Source: a bacterium
GTDB taxonomy: Bacteria; ARS69
DNA: 64,000 nucleotides
Reading direction: 5' to 3'
Assembly (NCBI GenBank): GCA_025774805.1
Contig: JALGZR010000052.1
Span: 19,985-83,984 of the forward strand
The translations under genes were made by a program, and so were the position numbers. Positions 35,695 to 46,574 of this stretch are shown piece by piece (within the stretch, counting starts at the first letter, position 1; each line of letters opens with the position of its first letter). The notes beneath the pieces were generated by a model. The model was not told the DNA's origin, ran no database searches, and worked only from the letters and a program-made list of their open reading frames with translations.

Positions 35695-36416
35695 CTCTGC
35701 TGGCCCTCGAGACCGCGACCCGGGCCGGCAGCGTGGCGCTGCTCGACGGGGAGGATCTGACCGAGCTCCCCTTCGACCCGCGCGGCGAGGGAACCGTGGC
35801 CGCCGTGAACCGGATCCTCCACGACGCCGGAATCTCTCCGCGAGAGATCGGCGCCGTCGCCGTCTCCGTCGGTCCGGGGTCCTTCACCGGCTGCCGGATC
35901 GGGGTCTCCGCCGCCCAGGGCTTCTGCCTCGCCACCGGAGTGCCCGCCGTCCCGGTCGGCACGCTCGAGGGGCTCGCCTGGAGCGCCTCGACCGCCCCGG
36001 GAGCGGAATCCGGCACTCTCCTCCTCCCCTCGGTAGACGCGCGGCGCGCCGAGGTTTACGCTGCCCTCTACCGGGTCGTCGCGGATTCGCCACCGGCCCT
36101 TCTCTGGGGGCCGGAAGCGATCTCGTGTGTCGCTCTGGCCCGTCGCTTCGCCGAGTCCCTCCCCGGAGGTTCCGAGGTGGCCGCGGGGATCCTGTCCGGG
36201 GACGGCGCGGCTCTCCTGACGCCGCTCTTCCCCGAGGAGGCGGGGTGGGCTCGACCCGCCGCGCTCTCCCGACCGGAGGCCGCCGGAATCGCCCGGGCGG
36301 GGAGACGCCGACTCGCGGACGGGGGCGCCGTGAGCCCCGATGAGCTGCAGCCGGTCTATCTCAGGAAGTCGGATGCCGAGATCCATCGAGAAGAGCGCCA
36401 GCGCCCGGAGGGTTGA
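35691..36416 (+). CDS. tsaB: tRNA t6A biosynthesis protein TsaB
   Basis: A 241-residue ASKHA-fold protein. The N-terminal LALETATRAGSVALLDG and VGPGSFTGCRIGVSAAQGF loops are diagnostic. It acts as the platform that pairs with TsaD. ATG 35691 overlaps the tsaE stop by four bases. tsaD is not in the window. Confidence 0.92.
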   Translation: MTLLALETATRAGSVALLDGEDLTELPFDPRGEGTVAAVNRILHDAGISPREIGAVAVSVGPGSFTGCRIGVSAAQGFCLATGVPAVPVGTLEGLAWSASTAPGAESGTLLLPSVDARRAEVYAALYRVVADSPPALLWGPEAISCVALARRFAESLPGGSEVAAGILSGDGAALLTPLFPEEAGWARPAALSRPEAAGIARAGRRRLADGGAVSPDELQPVYLRKSDAEIHREERQRPEG

Positions 36417-36912
36417 TCCCCGCGGATCGTCCCCGTCCGCGATCCCGATCCCCACCCGAATGGAACTGGGAGACCTCGCCGAGGTCGCGGAGCTGGAGAG
36501 CGAGATCTTCCCCGATCCGTGGTCGGCCGATTCGTTTCTCGCGGAGGTCGAGCGCAGCGAGGACGTCGGCTACCCGGTAGTCCTTCGAGACGGGACGGAG
36601 CTTGTCGCCTACGCCGTCGTCTGGTTCATCGTGGACGAGATCCACATCGGGAACATCGCCGTGCACCCGGACCGGCAGGGGAGGGGCGTCGGAACCGCCC
36701 TGTTCCGCCACCTGATCGACGAGGGCCGCCGACGGAGGATGAAGTTCGCGACCCTCGAGGTCCGTCCCTCGAACACGCGGGCGGTCGAGCTCTACCGCCG
36801 GTTCGGCTTCCGCCAGATCGCCCGCCGCAAGAACTACTACCGCACCGATCGGGAAGACGCCCTGGTTTTCGCCCTGGCGCTCGATCCCTCCGCGGAGGAT
36901 CGCCTTGGTTGA
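36373..36912 (+). CDS. rimI: RimI-like ribosomal protein/peptide N-acetyltransferase
   Basis: A GNAT-fold acetyltransferase of about 150 core residues. Acetyl-CoA loop VHPDRQGRGVGTALF, then EVRPSNTRAVELYRRFGF and RKNYYRTDREDALVF as in RimI. Bacterial RimI acetylates the N-terminus of S18 and often neighbours tsaB. ATG 36373 has AGGA upstream and overlaps tsaB by 44 bases. The conserved core begins near the ATG at 36460, which has no ribosome-binding site, so the start is uncertain. Confidence 0.85.
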   Translation: MPRSIEKSASARRVDPRGSSPSAIPIPTRMELGDLAEVAELESEIFPDPWSADSFLAEVERSEDVGYPVVLRDGTELVAYAVVWFIVDEIHIGNIAVHPDRQGRGVGTALFRHLIDEGRRRRMKFATLEVRPSNTRAVELYRRFGFRQIARRKNYYRTDREDALVFALALDPSAEDRLG

Positions 36913-37750
36913 CGCCGCCGGACTCCTGATCGATCCCGAGGCGGTCGAGTTCCTCGCCGAACGGGGCTTCGCCGGCCCCCGGGTCGGTTTCGTGCTCGGC
37001 TCGGGGTGGGGGCACTTCGTCGAGTCGACCGAGGTCCTCGCCGCCTGTCCCTACGAGGAGATCCCCGGCTTCGGGCGGAGCACCGTGGCCGGTCACGCCG
37101 GTCGTCTCGTCCGCGGACGCGCCGGGGGCCGCGACTACCTGGCCCTGCAGGGCCGTCTCCACCACTACGAGGGGCACCCTCTCTCGAGAATCGGGGGAAC
37201 CGTCGGCGCGCTCCACGGCCTCGGAGTGACCGAGCTCATCGTCACCTGCGCCGCGGGCGGAGTGAATCCCGCCTTCCGGGTGGGAGACCTCGTTCTCGTG
37301 CACGACTTCATCAACTTCATGTTCGCGAGTCCGCTCCGGGGCGCCCCCGGGTCGCTGCGCTCGCCCGCGCGCGTCTCGGAGCGGCTCGTCCGGGCGACCG
37401 AGGAGGCCGCCGCGGGCGCCGGGATTCCCCTGCGCAAGGGGGTCCTGTTCTCGTCGAAGGGTCCGAGCTACGAGACCCCGGCGGAAGTGCGCATGACCCG
37501 AACGCTGGGAGGAGACGTCGTGAGCATGTCCACGGCTCCCGAGCTCATCGCGGCGTCGGCCCTGGGTCTGGAAGCGGTTGCGCTCTCCTGCGTCACGAAC
37601 CTGGCCCCGGGAGTCGTTCCCGGCGGCGAGGTGAATCACGAAGAGGTGATGGAGGTCATGACGGCGCGGAAGGAGCGTTTCTCGGAGCTGCTCGCGTGCG
37701 TGCTGGAGAAGCTCGAGTCCGACCGCGAAGCGACCGTCGGAGGAAAGTGA
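36905..37750 (+). CDS. Purine nucleoside phosphorylase
   Basis: A 281-residue trimeric-type PNP. Signatures: FVLGSGWGHFVE (phosphate loop), STVAGHAGRLV, GRLHHYEGHPL and TCAAGGVNPAF, plus VVSMSTAPELIAA near the base site. It splits inosine/guanosine with phosphate in purine salvage. Start is TTG 36905 with GGAGG six bases upstream, inside the end of rimI. Confidence 0.9.
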   Translation: MVDAAGLLIDPEAVEFLAERGFAGPRVGFVLGSGWGHFVESTEVLAACPYEEIPGFGRSTVAGHAGRLVRGRAGGRDYLALQGRLHHYEGHPLSRIGGTVGALHGLGVTELIVTCAAGGVNPAFRVGDLVLVHDFINFMFASPLRGAPGSLRSPARVSERLVRATEEAAAGAGIPLRKGVLFSSKGPSYETPAEVRMTRTLGGDVVSMSTAPELIAASALGLEAVALSCVTNLAPGVVPGGEVNHEEVMEVMTARKERFSELLACVLEKLESDREATVGGK

Positions 37751-37752
37751 GC

Positions 37753-38628
37753 ATGGCCTGGTTCCGGCGCACCAAGAAGGGCATCAAGTCGCGAGGCGAC
37801 AAGAAGGACATGCCCCAAGGCGTCTGGCTCAAGTGCGAGGCGTGCAGCGAGATCCTCTACCGGCCGGAGATGGACAAGAGCTTCTGGACCTGTCCGGAGT
37901 GCAACTACCACTTCCGGATCGGAAGCCGGAAGTACCTCGAGCTGCTCCTCGACGAGGGCTCCTTCCGCGAGGAGGACGCGAACCTCACGCCCGCGGATCC
38001 TCTCGAGTTCCGGGACTCGAAGAAGTACTCGGATCGGGTCGAGACGGCGCGGAAGAAGACCGGCCTCAACGACGCGATCGTGGCCGGCCGGGGTTCGGTA
38101 AAGGGGATTCCGCTCTCGATTGCGGTACTCGACTTCGGATACATGGGCGGCAGCATGGGCTCGGTCGTGGGCGAGCGGGTCGCCCGCGTCACGCACCGCG
38201 CGGTCGAGGAGCGTCGCGCCCTCGTGACCCTGTCCAGCTCGGGCGGCGCCCGGATGCAGGAGGGCATCCTCTCACTCATGCAGATGGCGAAGACCTCCGC
38301 CGCCCTGGCGAAGCTCTCGGCCGAAGGCCTGCCCCACGTCTCGATCCTCACCCATCCGACCACGGGGGGAGTGACCGCCAGCTTCGCTTCGCTGGGGGAC
38401 GTGATCCTCGCGGAGCCGAAGGCGCTGATCGGCTTCGCCGGCCCGCGCGTCATCCGGGAGACGATCAAGCAGGAGCTGCCGGAGGGCTTCCAGCGGTCCG
38501 AATTCCTTCTCGAGCACGGGTTCGTGGACCGCGTGGTGCACCGGAAAGACCTCCGGGACGAGCTCGCGGCCATCCTCGCCTTCTTCGGCGACGCGCCCAT
38601 GGTCCTCAACACCGCCGAGGACGACTGA
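37753..38628 (+). CDS. accD: Acetyl-CoA carboxylase carboxyltransferase subunit beta
   Basis: A 291-residue subunit that, with AccA, moves CO2 from carboxybiotin to acetyl-CoA to give malonyl-CoA for fatty-acid synthesis. The zinc ribbon is CEACSEI...CPECNYHF (residues about 29-53). The crotonase-type core shows SSSGGARMQEGILSLMQM and TTGGVTASFASLGD. It starts two bases after the PNP stop and precedes folC, a pairing also seen in enterobacteria. accA lies outside. Confidence 0.95.
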   Translation: MAWFRRTKKGIKSRGDKKDMPQGVWLKCEACSEILYRPEMDKSFWTCPECNYHFRIGSRKYLELLLDEGSFREEDANLTPADPLEFRDSKKYSDRVETARKKTGLNDAIVAGRGSVKGIPLSIAVLDFGYMGGSMGSVVGERVARVTHRAVEERRALVTLSSSGGARMQEGILSLMQMAKTSAALAKLSAEGLPHVSILTHPTTGGVTASFASLGDVILAEPKALIGFAGPRVIRETIKQELPEGFQRSEFLLEHGFVDRVVHRKDLRDELAAILAFFGDAPMVLNTAEDD

Positions 38629-38633
38629 TCACC

Positions 38634-39959
38634 GTGGCGGACGGGGCGTCGGCCTTCGAGCGCCTCCAGGCTCTGCGCGGTCAGAGCGTGGAGCTCGGGC
38701 TCTTCCAGGTCACCCGGCTCCTCGACCGCCTCGATCACCCAGAGCGCGACTTTCCCGCGATCCACGTGGCGGGCACGAACGGCAAGGGCTCGGTCTGCGC
38801 GATGATCGCCGCGCAGCTTCAGCGGGCGGGGCACCGGGTCGGCCTCCTCACCTCGCCTCACCTCGTGGACTACTCCGAGCGGATCCGGGTCGACGGCGAG
38901 CCGATCTCCCTCGAGGACGCGGAAGACGTGTCGAGGGACATGACACTTCCCGACGGGAGCTTCGACGGCTCCTTCTTCGAGGCGACGACCGCGCTGGCGT
39001 TCGAGCACTTCCGACGTCGCGGCGTCGACGTGGCGGTGCTGGAGGTCGGCCTGGGGGGGCGACTGGACGCGACGAACGTGTGCGTGCCCTGGACGACGGT
39101 GATCACGTCGATCGATCTCGACCACACGAAGACGCTGGGCGCCGATCTCGCTTCCATCGCCGCGGAGAAGGCGGGCATCGTGAAGCCGGGCGTCCCGGTC
39201 GTGTGCGGCCCGGTGGTTCCCGAGGCGGGCGAGGTGCTGGAGCTCATCGCCGCCCGGCGGAGCGCTCCCCTCCACCGCGCCGCCGAGGAGACGGAAGTGC
39301 GCGTCCTCTCCTCCACGTGGAGCGGCCTCGAAGTCTCGGTGCGTCTTCCCGGCGAACGCCACCAGGGGGCCCGCGTCCCCCTTCCCGGTCGTCACCAGGT
39401 CGACAACCTCGTCGTGGCGGCACTGGCCGCACGGCTGTTCGACCCGCGGGCGGAGAGCGGAGAGGCGCTGCTCGCGGGTCTCGAGGACACGTTCTGGCCC
39501 GGCCGGCTCCAACGGGTGGAAGGAAACCCGGTTCGGGTCTACGATGTGGCGCACAATCTCGCGGGTGTCGAAGCCCTGTCAAAGACCCTGGACGAGCTCG
39601 GAGTCCCGGAGGGATCGATCCTCGTCGTCGGGGTGCTCGGGGACAAGGATCTCACCGGCATGGCCCGGAGGCTCTCCCGTCACTTCCGTCGGGCGATCGC
39701 GACGACTCCCCCTCATCCCCTCCGGGCCCGCCCGGCGGCCGAGACGGCCGAGGCCCTCCGGGCGGCCGGGGTCGAGGCCCGGGCGATCGACGAGACTGCC
39801 GACGCGGTGGCGGAGGCCGGACACCGGCTCGAGGGGGACGGTTGGATCTTCGTGACCGGGTCCCTCTTCACGGTGGGCGCGGCCATGCGGACGTTCGGCG
39901 ATCGCGCGGACCGACGCCGACCCGGAGAGGCCGCGAACCTCGCCTCCCGAGAGGGGTAG
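38634..39959 (+). CDS. folC: Folylpolyglutamate/dihydrofolate synthase
   Basis: A 441-residue Mur-ligase-family enzyme: P-loop HVAGTNGKGSVCAM, LTSPHLVDYSERIRV, EVGLGGRLDATNV and the Mg/substrate loop SIDLDHTKTLG with SIAAEKAGIVK. It adds glutamate to (dihydro)folates. GTG 38634 lies five bases after accD. Gln-less usual Mur C-terminal domain at about 290-430. Confidence 0.93.
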   Translation: MADGASAFERLQALRGQSVELGLFQVTRLLDRLDHPERDFPAIHVAGTNGKGSVCAMIAAQLQRAGHRVGLLTSPHLVDYSERIRVDGEPISLEDAEDVSRDMTLPDGSFDGSFFEATTALAFEHFRRRGVDVAVLEVGLGGRLDATNVCVPWTTVITSIDLDHTKTLGADLASIAAEKAGIVKPGVPVVCGPVVPEAGEVLELIAARRSAPLHRAAEETEVRVLSSTWSGLEVSVRLPGERHQGARVPLPGRHQVDNLVVAALAARLFDPRAESGEALLAGLEDTFWPGRLQRVEGNPVRVYDVAHNLAGVEALSKTLDELGVPEGSILVVGVLGDKDLTGMARRLSRHFRRAIATTPPHPLRARPAAETAEALRAAGVEARAIDETADAVAEAGHRLEGDGWIFVTGSLFTVGAAMRTFGDRADRRRPGEAANLASREG

Positions 39960-39977
39960 ATCGAGAAAGAGGGCGTC

Positions 39978-41093
<1,116 letters not shown>

Positions 41094-41157
41094 GAAAGTG
41101 TCGGGGCGGATCGTGTTCCGCCGCCACCGAGCCCCGACCCCGAGCGGGAAGCTTCCC

Positions 41158-44100
41158 ATGGTGCGTTGCCTCGACCTCGGCTTCGGTCGCGCGGCCGTCT
41201 CCCGCGCCCGCTCTCTCCTTCTCGGTCTCGGCGGCGGCCTTCTCGCGGTCGCGATTCTCGGGCCGCCCGCGCACGGGGAGACGGGGGACGATCCGGAGGC
41301 TCCGGAGGAGCCCTGGATGATCCGGTCGCGCACGGCCAATGCGATGAAGACGCCCACGGGAGACTGGATTCACTCCTACGTCGGGGCCGTCGTGATCACG
41401 CACGGCGACCTGACCGTCACCGCCGACGAGGCCCGCTACTTCGACCGCGCTAAGCGGGCGGTGCTCTCGGGTCACGTGGAGATGAGACAGGACTCGACGG
41501 TGGTCCGGGGTCCGGTGGTGAGCTACGACCGGATCCGCCGGATCGCCCATTTCCCCCGCGGAGTGTTGATCGAGCGTCCGACCGGAACGGCCCTGGCGGA
41601 CCTCGGAACGTGGCGCCGGGACGAGAACGAGTTCGAGCTCCGTGGGGAGGCGGCGGCGGCGGACACGGCGGGCACGCTCGACGCGAACGCGATGACCTAC
41701 GACGACGCCCGGAACGTCTTCTACGCCGTCGGCGACGCGCGCATGGTCGACCACGTCTCGGGCGTCCTCGTGGAGGGGCAGAATCTCCGCTGGGATCGGG
41801 CCGAGGGACTCGCGACCGCGACCGGCGCGCCCGAGGCCACGTTCGAGGAGGAGGACGGAGTTCCGGTGCGGGTCTGGAGCGAGCGGATGACGTACGACCC
41901 CGCCGATCAGGTCGCCGTGGCGACGGGCGACGTCCGCATCGAGGGGGAGAGTATGGAGGGACACGCCGAGACCGCGACGTTCTATCGGGCGGTGAACCGG
42001 GCGGTGCTCACGGGCGACCCCGAGATCGTGGACGGATCGACGGTCGTGAACGGAGATCGCATCGAGATGGACATGCCGGAGCCGGGACGGAGGATCGTCC
42101 GCGTGACCGGCTCGGCCCGCGTGGCGAACCGTTTCCTGGAGAGCCGGTCCCGTCCGGAGGCTCCGGAGGAGGCGCTCCCCGCGGGCGAGGGTGAACTCGA
42201 GGCCGCGCCGGACGTTGCGCCGGACGTTGCGCCGCCCGAAGGGGGCATGGCCGCGCCGGACGCCGCGCCGGAATCCGGACCCGAGGCCGCGCCGGCCGAC
42301 ACCTCCGGGCTCGCCGGCCGGATCGAACGGGCGCGAACGCGGGTGGAGGATGCGGCCGAACGGATTCGAACCGCCGAGCCCCCGTCCGACCCGGACGAAG
42401 CGGTGGCGATTCTCTCCGCCGAGGCCGACTCGCTGTCGGATCTCGCCGAGACCGCCCGCGAGGCGGTGGAGGCGGCGCTCGCGCCGTCCGCATCCTCCGA
42501 GAGGGGCGGGGAGGCGGAGGCCGGCGAGGACGAGGGGACCGAGGGGGAAGGCGACGACTCGGAGGAAGATGAGGAGTCCGAGGACGAGGGCCCGCCCCTG
42601 CCGCCGTGGCTCACGGTCCCCTCCGAGCAGCTCCCCACCGAGAATCTCCTCTTCGGCGACCGGATCACGATCCATTTCCTCGACGACGAGATCCGGCGGG
42701 TCGAGGTCGTCGGGTACGGTCGGAGCAAGTTCTTCCCCAATGAGGAGCAGGGCGAGCTGACGGAGTGGAACGACGTCTCCGGAGACACGCTCTTCGTCTG
42801 GTTCGCGGAATCGGCGGTGGAGAGCGTCACCGTGCTGGGAAACGGTGAGGGCGAGTACCGCCTGCCCGCCGGAGAGGAGGCCGGGTCCCCGACCGAGGTG
42901 CTCGCGGAACGGGGAAAGCTCGTCCGCTACCGAGCGCCTCGAATCCGTTACAACCGAACGGCCGAGACGATGCACCTCGATCAGGGCGCCGAGGTCCGCT
43001 ACAAGACGATGAACCTGAAGTCGGGGAGGATCGACTTCGAGGCGCAGAAGGAGATCATGACCGCGGGGGGTGACCCCGCGCCCATCCTCGTGGACGTCGA
43101 AAGCGAGATCCTCGGCGAGCAGATGAACTACCACCTCCCCACGCAGAAGGGCGAGATCACGTACGGAAAGACCAAGTTCGAGAACGCGTATTACCGGGGC
43201 GAGGACATCTGGAAGATGGGCGAGGACGTCCTGGCCGTGCACGAAGCGGTGTACACGACGTGCGATCGGGAGCGGCCGCACTATCATTTCGCGAGCCGGA
43301 ACATGAAGATCTATCTCGACGACAAGGTCGTGGCGAAACCGGTCGTTCTCAAGATCCACGAGATCCCGGTGTTCGCGCTTCCCTTCTACATGGCCTCGCT
43401 CAAGAAGTCGCGGCACTCCGGTTTTCTGCTGCCGAATCTGGAGCTGGGCGTCGACGACAATCGCGGACGGTTCATCCGCAAGCTCGGCTACTTCTGGGCG
43501 CCCAACGACTACATGGACCTCACGACCTCGTTCGATTTCTATCCCGCCCAGGACCGCATCGTCACCTACCTGAACGGGCGGTACAAGCTGCGCTACCGCT
43601 TCGAAGGCCGGGCCACGATGAAGTACAACCGCGACGTGCCCAACAATCTCAAAGACACCGCCCTCGAGCTCGAGCACCGGCAGTCTCTCTCGGAGACGAT
43701 GACCCTCAACGGCAGCGCGCGCTTCGTGTCCACGAGCTCGATCTACCGGGACATCGACGACGACCAGCGCCTCAACCGCGATCTTCGATCCCACGCCACC
43801 TTCACGAAGAACTTTCCGGGATCGAACCGCTCCCTGCGGGCGGAGGTCGAGCGACGCGAGAACCTCGACACCGGTCAGATCAACGAGACCCTGCCCCTGG
43901 TCGCCTTCAGCCAGCCGAGCCGTCCCCTCTCGGGCCGGGTGGGCCGATCGGGCGGTGGAGAGGGGGAGGAGCGTAAGGCGGGGTGGCTCGACGACATCTA
44001 CTACAACCTCGACTCCCGGTTCGTGAGCCTGCGCACGGTGGATCAGAACGACGACGAGGACCGGCGGACGGGCGCGAAGACCAATACGCGGCTGACCGTG

Positions 44101-45168
44101 AATCGAACGCCGATTCCCTATCTCCAGATTCGCCCCTCCGCCTCGGGCGAGGTCGTCTGGGTCAACGAGGACCGGCTGGGAAAGTCGAACGCGACCCGGG
44201 CGACCTACAGCGCCGCGGTGAGCGCGGATACGAAGCTCTACGGGACCTTCCTGCGACCGATCGGTCCGAGCCGCGGACTCCGTCACGTGATCGAGCCCCG
44301 CATCTCCTGGAACTGGGCGCCCGACTTCCGCGAGTACTTCTACCGGGACGAGAACGGAAACCTGCAGGACCGCTTCGCCTCGTTCGGCGGCATCGGAGGG
44401 ACTACTCGCAAGACGAGCCGGATGAGCATGTCGCTCAACAACCTGGTGCAGTCGAAGATCGATTGGAAAGGGGAGGAGAAGCGGTTCGACGTATTCAGTC
44501 TCGGGAACTCGATCAGCTACGATTTCCTCGCCGAGGACGAGGGACGCAGACCCCTCTCCAATCTGACGAGCTCCCTGCGGGTCCTCTCCTCACAGTCGAT
44601 CAACCAAACCTGGAGCGTCTCGCACGACGTCTACAACTGGGATCTTCTGAGCAGCTCGGTGACCACCCGGATCGGTCTGAACTCCCGGATGTTTCAGCGC
44701 CCTTCGTCGCACCCGGAGGATGCCGGCGATCTGCCGCCTCCCCCCGCCGGAGGACCCGAGCGCCCGGACGATCCGTTCCGGGATCCGGGAGACCTGCCCC
44801 TCTCGGAGATGGATCAGCAGCGCGGCCGGGGGCGGGCCGGCGTCTGGCGGATCGATCTCAGTCACACCGCGCGGCGCGGAGGAACCTCCAACGTGGTGTG
44901 GAATTCCGACTGGTCTCCGACCGAACGGTGGAATCTCCGCTTCATGACCGAGTACGACCTGCAGCAGGGGGAGAACACGCGCCAGGAGTGGTCGGTCCAG
45001 CGGACAATCCACTGCTGGCAGCTCGCGTTCGATCGTCGCCTTCTCGGCGGAGAATGGCAGTACTACCTCCGCATCAACGTCACCGATCTGCCCGACATCC
45101 AGGCCGAGCGCGGCGACCGGTTCCGGGGGCGGCGGAGCACGGGTATCCCCGGCAGCGGACTCTTCTAG
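41158..45168 (+). CDS. lptD: LptD-like LPS assembly protein with fused LptA-type domains
   Basis: A 1336-residue outer-membrane protein, far larger than E. coli LptD (784). ATG 41158 places a signal helix at about 18-38 (LLLGLGGGLLAVAILGPPAHG); a GTG at 41098 is an alternative. Residues about 55-360 repeat the OstA/LptA strand pattern (VTADEARYFDRAKRAVLSGHVEM, YDDARNVFYAVGDARMV, YDPADQVAVATGDVRIEG). An Ala/Pro- then Glu/Asp-rich linker spans about 340-480. More OstA-like units follow, then the LptD barrel from about 730, opening with DDKVVAKPVVLKIHEIPVFA. It would receive lipopolysaccharide from a periplasmic bridge and insert it in the outer leaflet. The extra OstA units may form part of that bridge. 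The TAG stop begins a 3'-end motif copy. Confidence 0.85.
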   Translation: MVRCLDLGFGRAAVSRARSLLLGLGGGLLAVAILGPPAHGETGDDPEAPEEPWMIRSRTANAMKTPTGDWIHSYVGAVVITHGDLTVTADEARYFDRAKRAVLSGHVEMRQDSTVVRGPVVSYDRIRRIAHFPRGVLIERPTGTALADLGTWRRDENEFELRGEAAAADTAGTLDANAMTYDDARNVFYAVGDARMVDHVSGVLVEGQNLRWDRAEGLATATGAPEATFEEEDGVPVRVWSERMTYDPADQVAVATGDVRIEGESMEGHAETATFYRAVNRAVLTGDPEIVDGSTVVNGDRIEMDMPEPGRRIVRVTGSARVANRFLESRSRPEAPEEALPAGEGELEAAPDVAPDVAPPEGGMAAPDAAPESGPEAAPADTSGLAGRIERARTRVEDAAERIRTAEPPSDPDEAVAILSAEADSLSDLAETAREAVEAALAPSASSERGGEAEAGEDEGTEGEGDDSEEDEESEDEGPPLPPWLTVPSEQLPTENLLFGDRITIHFLDDEIRRVEVVGYGRSKFFPNEEQGELTEWNDVSGDTLFVWFAESAVESVTVLGNGEGEYRLPAGEEAGSPTEVLAERGKLVRYRAPRIRYNRTAETMHLDQGAEVRYKTMNLKSGRIDFEAQKEIMTAGGDPAPILVDVESEILGEQMNYHLPTQKGEITYGKTKFENAYYRGEDIWKMGEDVLAVHEAVYTTCDRERPHYHFASRNMKIYLDDKVVAKPVVLKIHEIPVFALPFYMASLKKSRHSGFLLPNLELGVDDNRGRFIRKLGYFWAPNDYMDLTTSFDFYPAQDRIVTYLNGRYKLRYRFEGRATMKYNRDVPNNLKDTALELEHRQSLSETMTLNGSARFVSTSSIYRDIDDDQRLNRDLRSHATFTKNFPGSNRSLRAEVERRENLDTGQINETLPLVAFSQPSRPLSGRVGRSGGGEGEERKAGWLDDIYYNLDSRFVSLRTVDQNDDEDRRTGAKTNTRLTVNRTPIPYLQIRPSASGEVVWVNEDRLGKSNATRATYSAAVSADTKLYGTFLRPIGPSRGLRHVIEPRISWNWAPDFREYFYRDENGNLQDRFASFGGIGGTTRKTSRMSMSLNNLVQSKIDWKGEEKRFDVFSLGNSISYDFLAEDEGRRPLSNLTSSLRVLSSQSINQTWSVSHDVYNWDLLSSSVTTRIGLNSRMFQRPSSHPEDAGDLPPPPAGGPERPDDPFRDPGDLPLSEMDQQRGRGRAGVWRIDLSHTARRGGTSNVVWNSDWSPTERWNLRFMTEYDLQQGENTRQEWSVQRTIHCWQLAFDRRLLGGEWQYYLRINVTDLPDIQAERGDRFRGRRSTGIPGSGLF

Positions 45169-45186
45169 CCTGCATTTCCGACCCTC
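45166..45186 (+). repeat. 3'-end motif copy after lptD
   Basis: TAGCCTGCATTT then CCGACC; the TAG is the lptD stop. Sense orientation. It lies between the convergent stops of lptD and the PNGase F-like gene. Confidence 0.55.
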
Positions 45187-45194
45187 GGCGATGA

Positions 45195-46574
45195 CTACTC
45201 CACTCGGATCATCTTGCGCGAGATCATCTCCCCGGCGGCGTGGATGGAGTAGAAGTACGCTCCGGACGCGACCCGGCTTCCTCCGGCGTCCGTGCCGTCC
45301 CAGCTCCAGGTGTAGGAGCCGCCCCGCGGGTGGGCCCTTCGCACTTCCCGCACGAGGCGACCGGCGGAGTCGTGGATTCGAAGCTGGACCGGCCCTCCCC
45401 GGGAGATCACGTAGCCGATCTCGGTGGCGGCGAGAAACGGATTCGGGCGGTTCTGGGCGAGGTCGATCTCCGCCGGGTCGGCGGCCGTGGCCGGATCGGC
45501 TCCGACGATGCCGTCGTGCGGCTTGTAGAAGACGACTTGCGACTGCAGCGTGTAGTGGGGTGGCGTGTGGCTTCCCCCGTTGTACGCGCACAGCGCGCAC
45601 GTCACTCCGTCGACGCACTCCGGATTGTCCGGCCGGCAGTCGTTCACGTAGTCCTGCACGGTATAGGAGATCAGGGCCGTCTCTCCCGGAGTCACGGAGG
45701 ACGTGATGTCGGAGGTCCACGCGGGGGCGTCCGATCCCGGGCACCATCCCGCCCGGCTGAACTGCCACGTGCCCCCCTGGGGGCTGCACGGATTCGACGC
45801 GCAGTCGGTGCGCCAGATCAGGCGGCTGTAATCATCCCCGTTCGCCGTCACCGTGTGGGTCAGAGGGCAGAACTCCGCGCAGTTCAGGGTGTTCGCCTGT
45901 CCGTGTCCGGTTACGAAGACACGTACCTTGACCCTCTCCGCCCGCGGGTCGATCTCGACGAGCTCGGGAGGGATCTGGTTCTCGACCGGATCGTTCGGGT
46001 CCCCGATGAGCAGGTAGTCGTCCTGGAACAGGTTGACGACCTTGTACGGCTCCCAGGCGCGCTCTCCCTCGACGAACGCGAAATCGCACGTCACGATCCA
46101 CCCGTTGTTCCCTCCGATCCACGACTCGATGTAGTTCATGAGCTCGACTTCGCCGCGGAGAAGCGCCTTGTAGGGTGAGACGTTGATCTCCCACGTGCAG
46201 GTGCCGGGCCGATTGGGGCCCGTGATGTCGTAGGGCGTGACGATGCGCGCGATCTCCACCTCCCCCTGGGGCGTCACGACCCGCATGTACCCGAGGCGGT
46301 CCCACGGGTCGCAGTCGTTCGGAGGGTCGGGACACTCGATCGTGTAGAAGAGGCGGATGCTCTCCCACATGGACGGATCGTCCGGGAACGTGAACGTCTG
46401 ATAGTGCGGAGTCGCCCAGTTGTAGAAGTCGTGATCGAACGTCCGCACCCAAGTGGTATCTCCGGGAGCGGCGAGCGCGGCCATCGGCAGGGTGACGGCC
46501 GCGACGCAGAGAAGGCTGACGACCGGACGCGGATCACGTCGGACGCACACGGTTCGGAGGCGGAACGATCGCAT
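45195..46574 (-). CDS. Secreted PNGase F-like protein with type IX sorting domain
   Basis: A 459-residue exported protein: signal helix LLCVAAVTLPMAALAAPG, then a region matching peptide-N-glycosidase F N- and C-terminal domains (VRTFDHDFYNWATPHYQTF, RLFYTIECPDPPNDCDPWDRLG, IARIVTPYD, CTWEINVSPYKALL, YIESWIGGNNGWIV). Known PNGase F cleaves N-glycans from asparagine in glycoproteins; catalytic equivalence of Asp/Glu residues here was not proven. Many Cys residues suggest disulphides. The C-terminus has NRPNPFLAATEIGY, RIHDSAGRLV and terminal SRKMIRVE, a type IX sorting domain. The ATG at 46574 has GAGG nine bases upstream. Confidence 0.8.
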   Translation of the reverse strand: MRSFRLRTVCVRRDPRPVVSLLCVAAVTLPMAALAAPGDTTWVRTFDHDFYNWATPHYQTFTFPDDPSMWESIRLFYTIECPDPPNDCDPWDRLGYMRVVTPQGEVEIARIVTPYDITGPNRPGTCTWEINVSPYKALLRGEVELMNYIESWIGGNNGWIVTCDFAFVEGERAWEPYKVVNLFQDDYLLIGDPNDPVENQIPPELVEIDPRAERVKVRVFVTGHGQANTLNCAEFCPLTHTVTANGDDYSRLIWRTDCASNPCSPQGGTWQFSRAGWCPGSDAPAWTSDITSSVTPGETALISYTVQDYVNDCRPDNPECVDGVTCALCAYNGGSHTPPHYTLQSQVVFYKPHDGIVGADPATAADPAEIDLAQNRPNPFLAATEIGYVISRGGPVQLRIHDSAGRLVREVRRAHPRGGSYTWSWDGTDAGGSRVASGAYFYSIHAAGEMISRKMIRVE

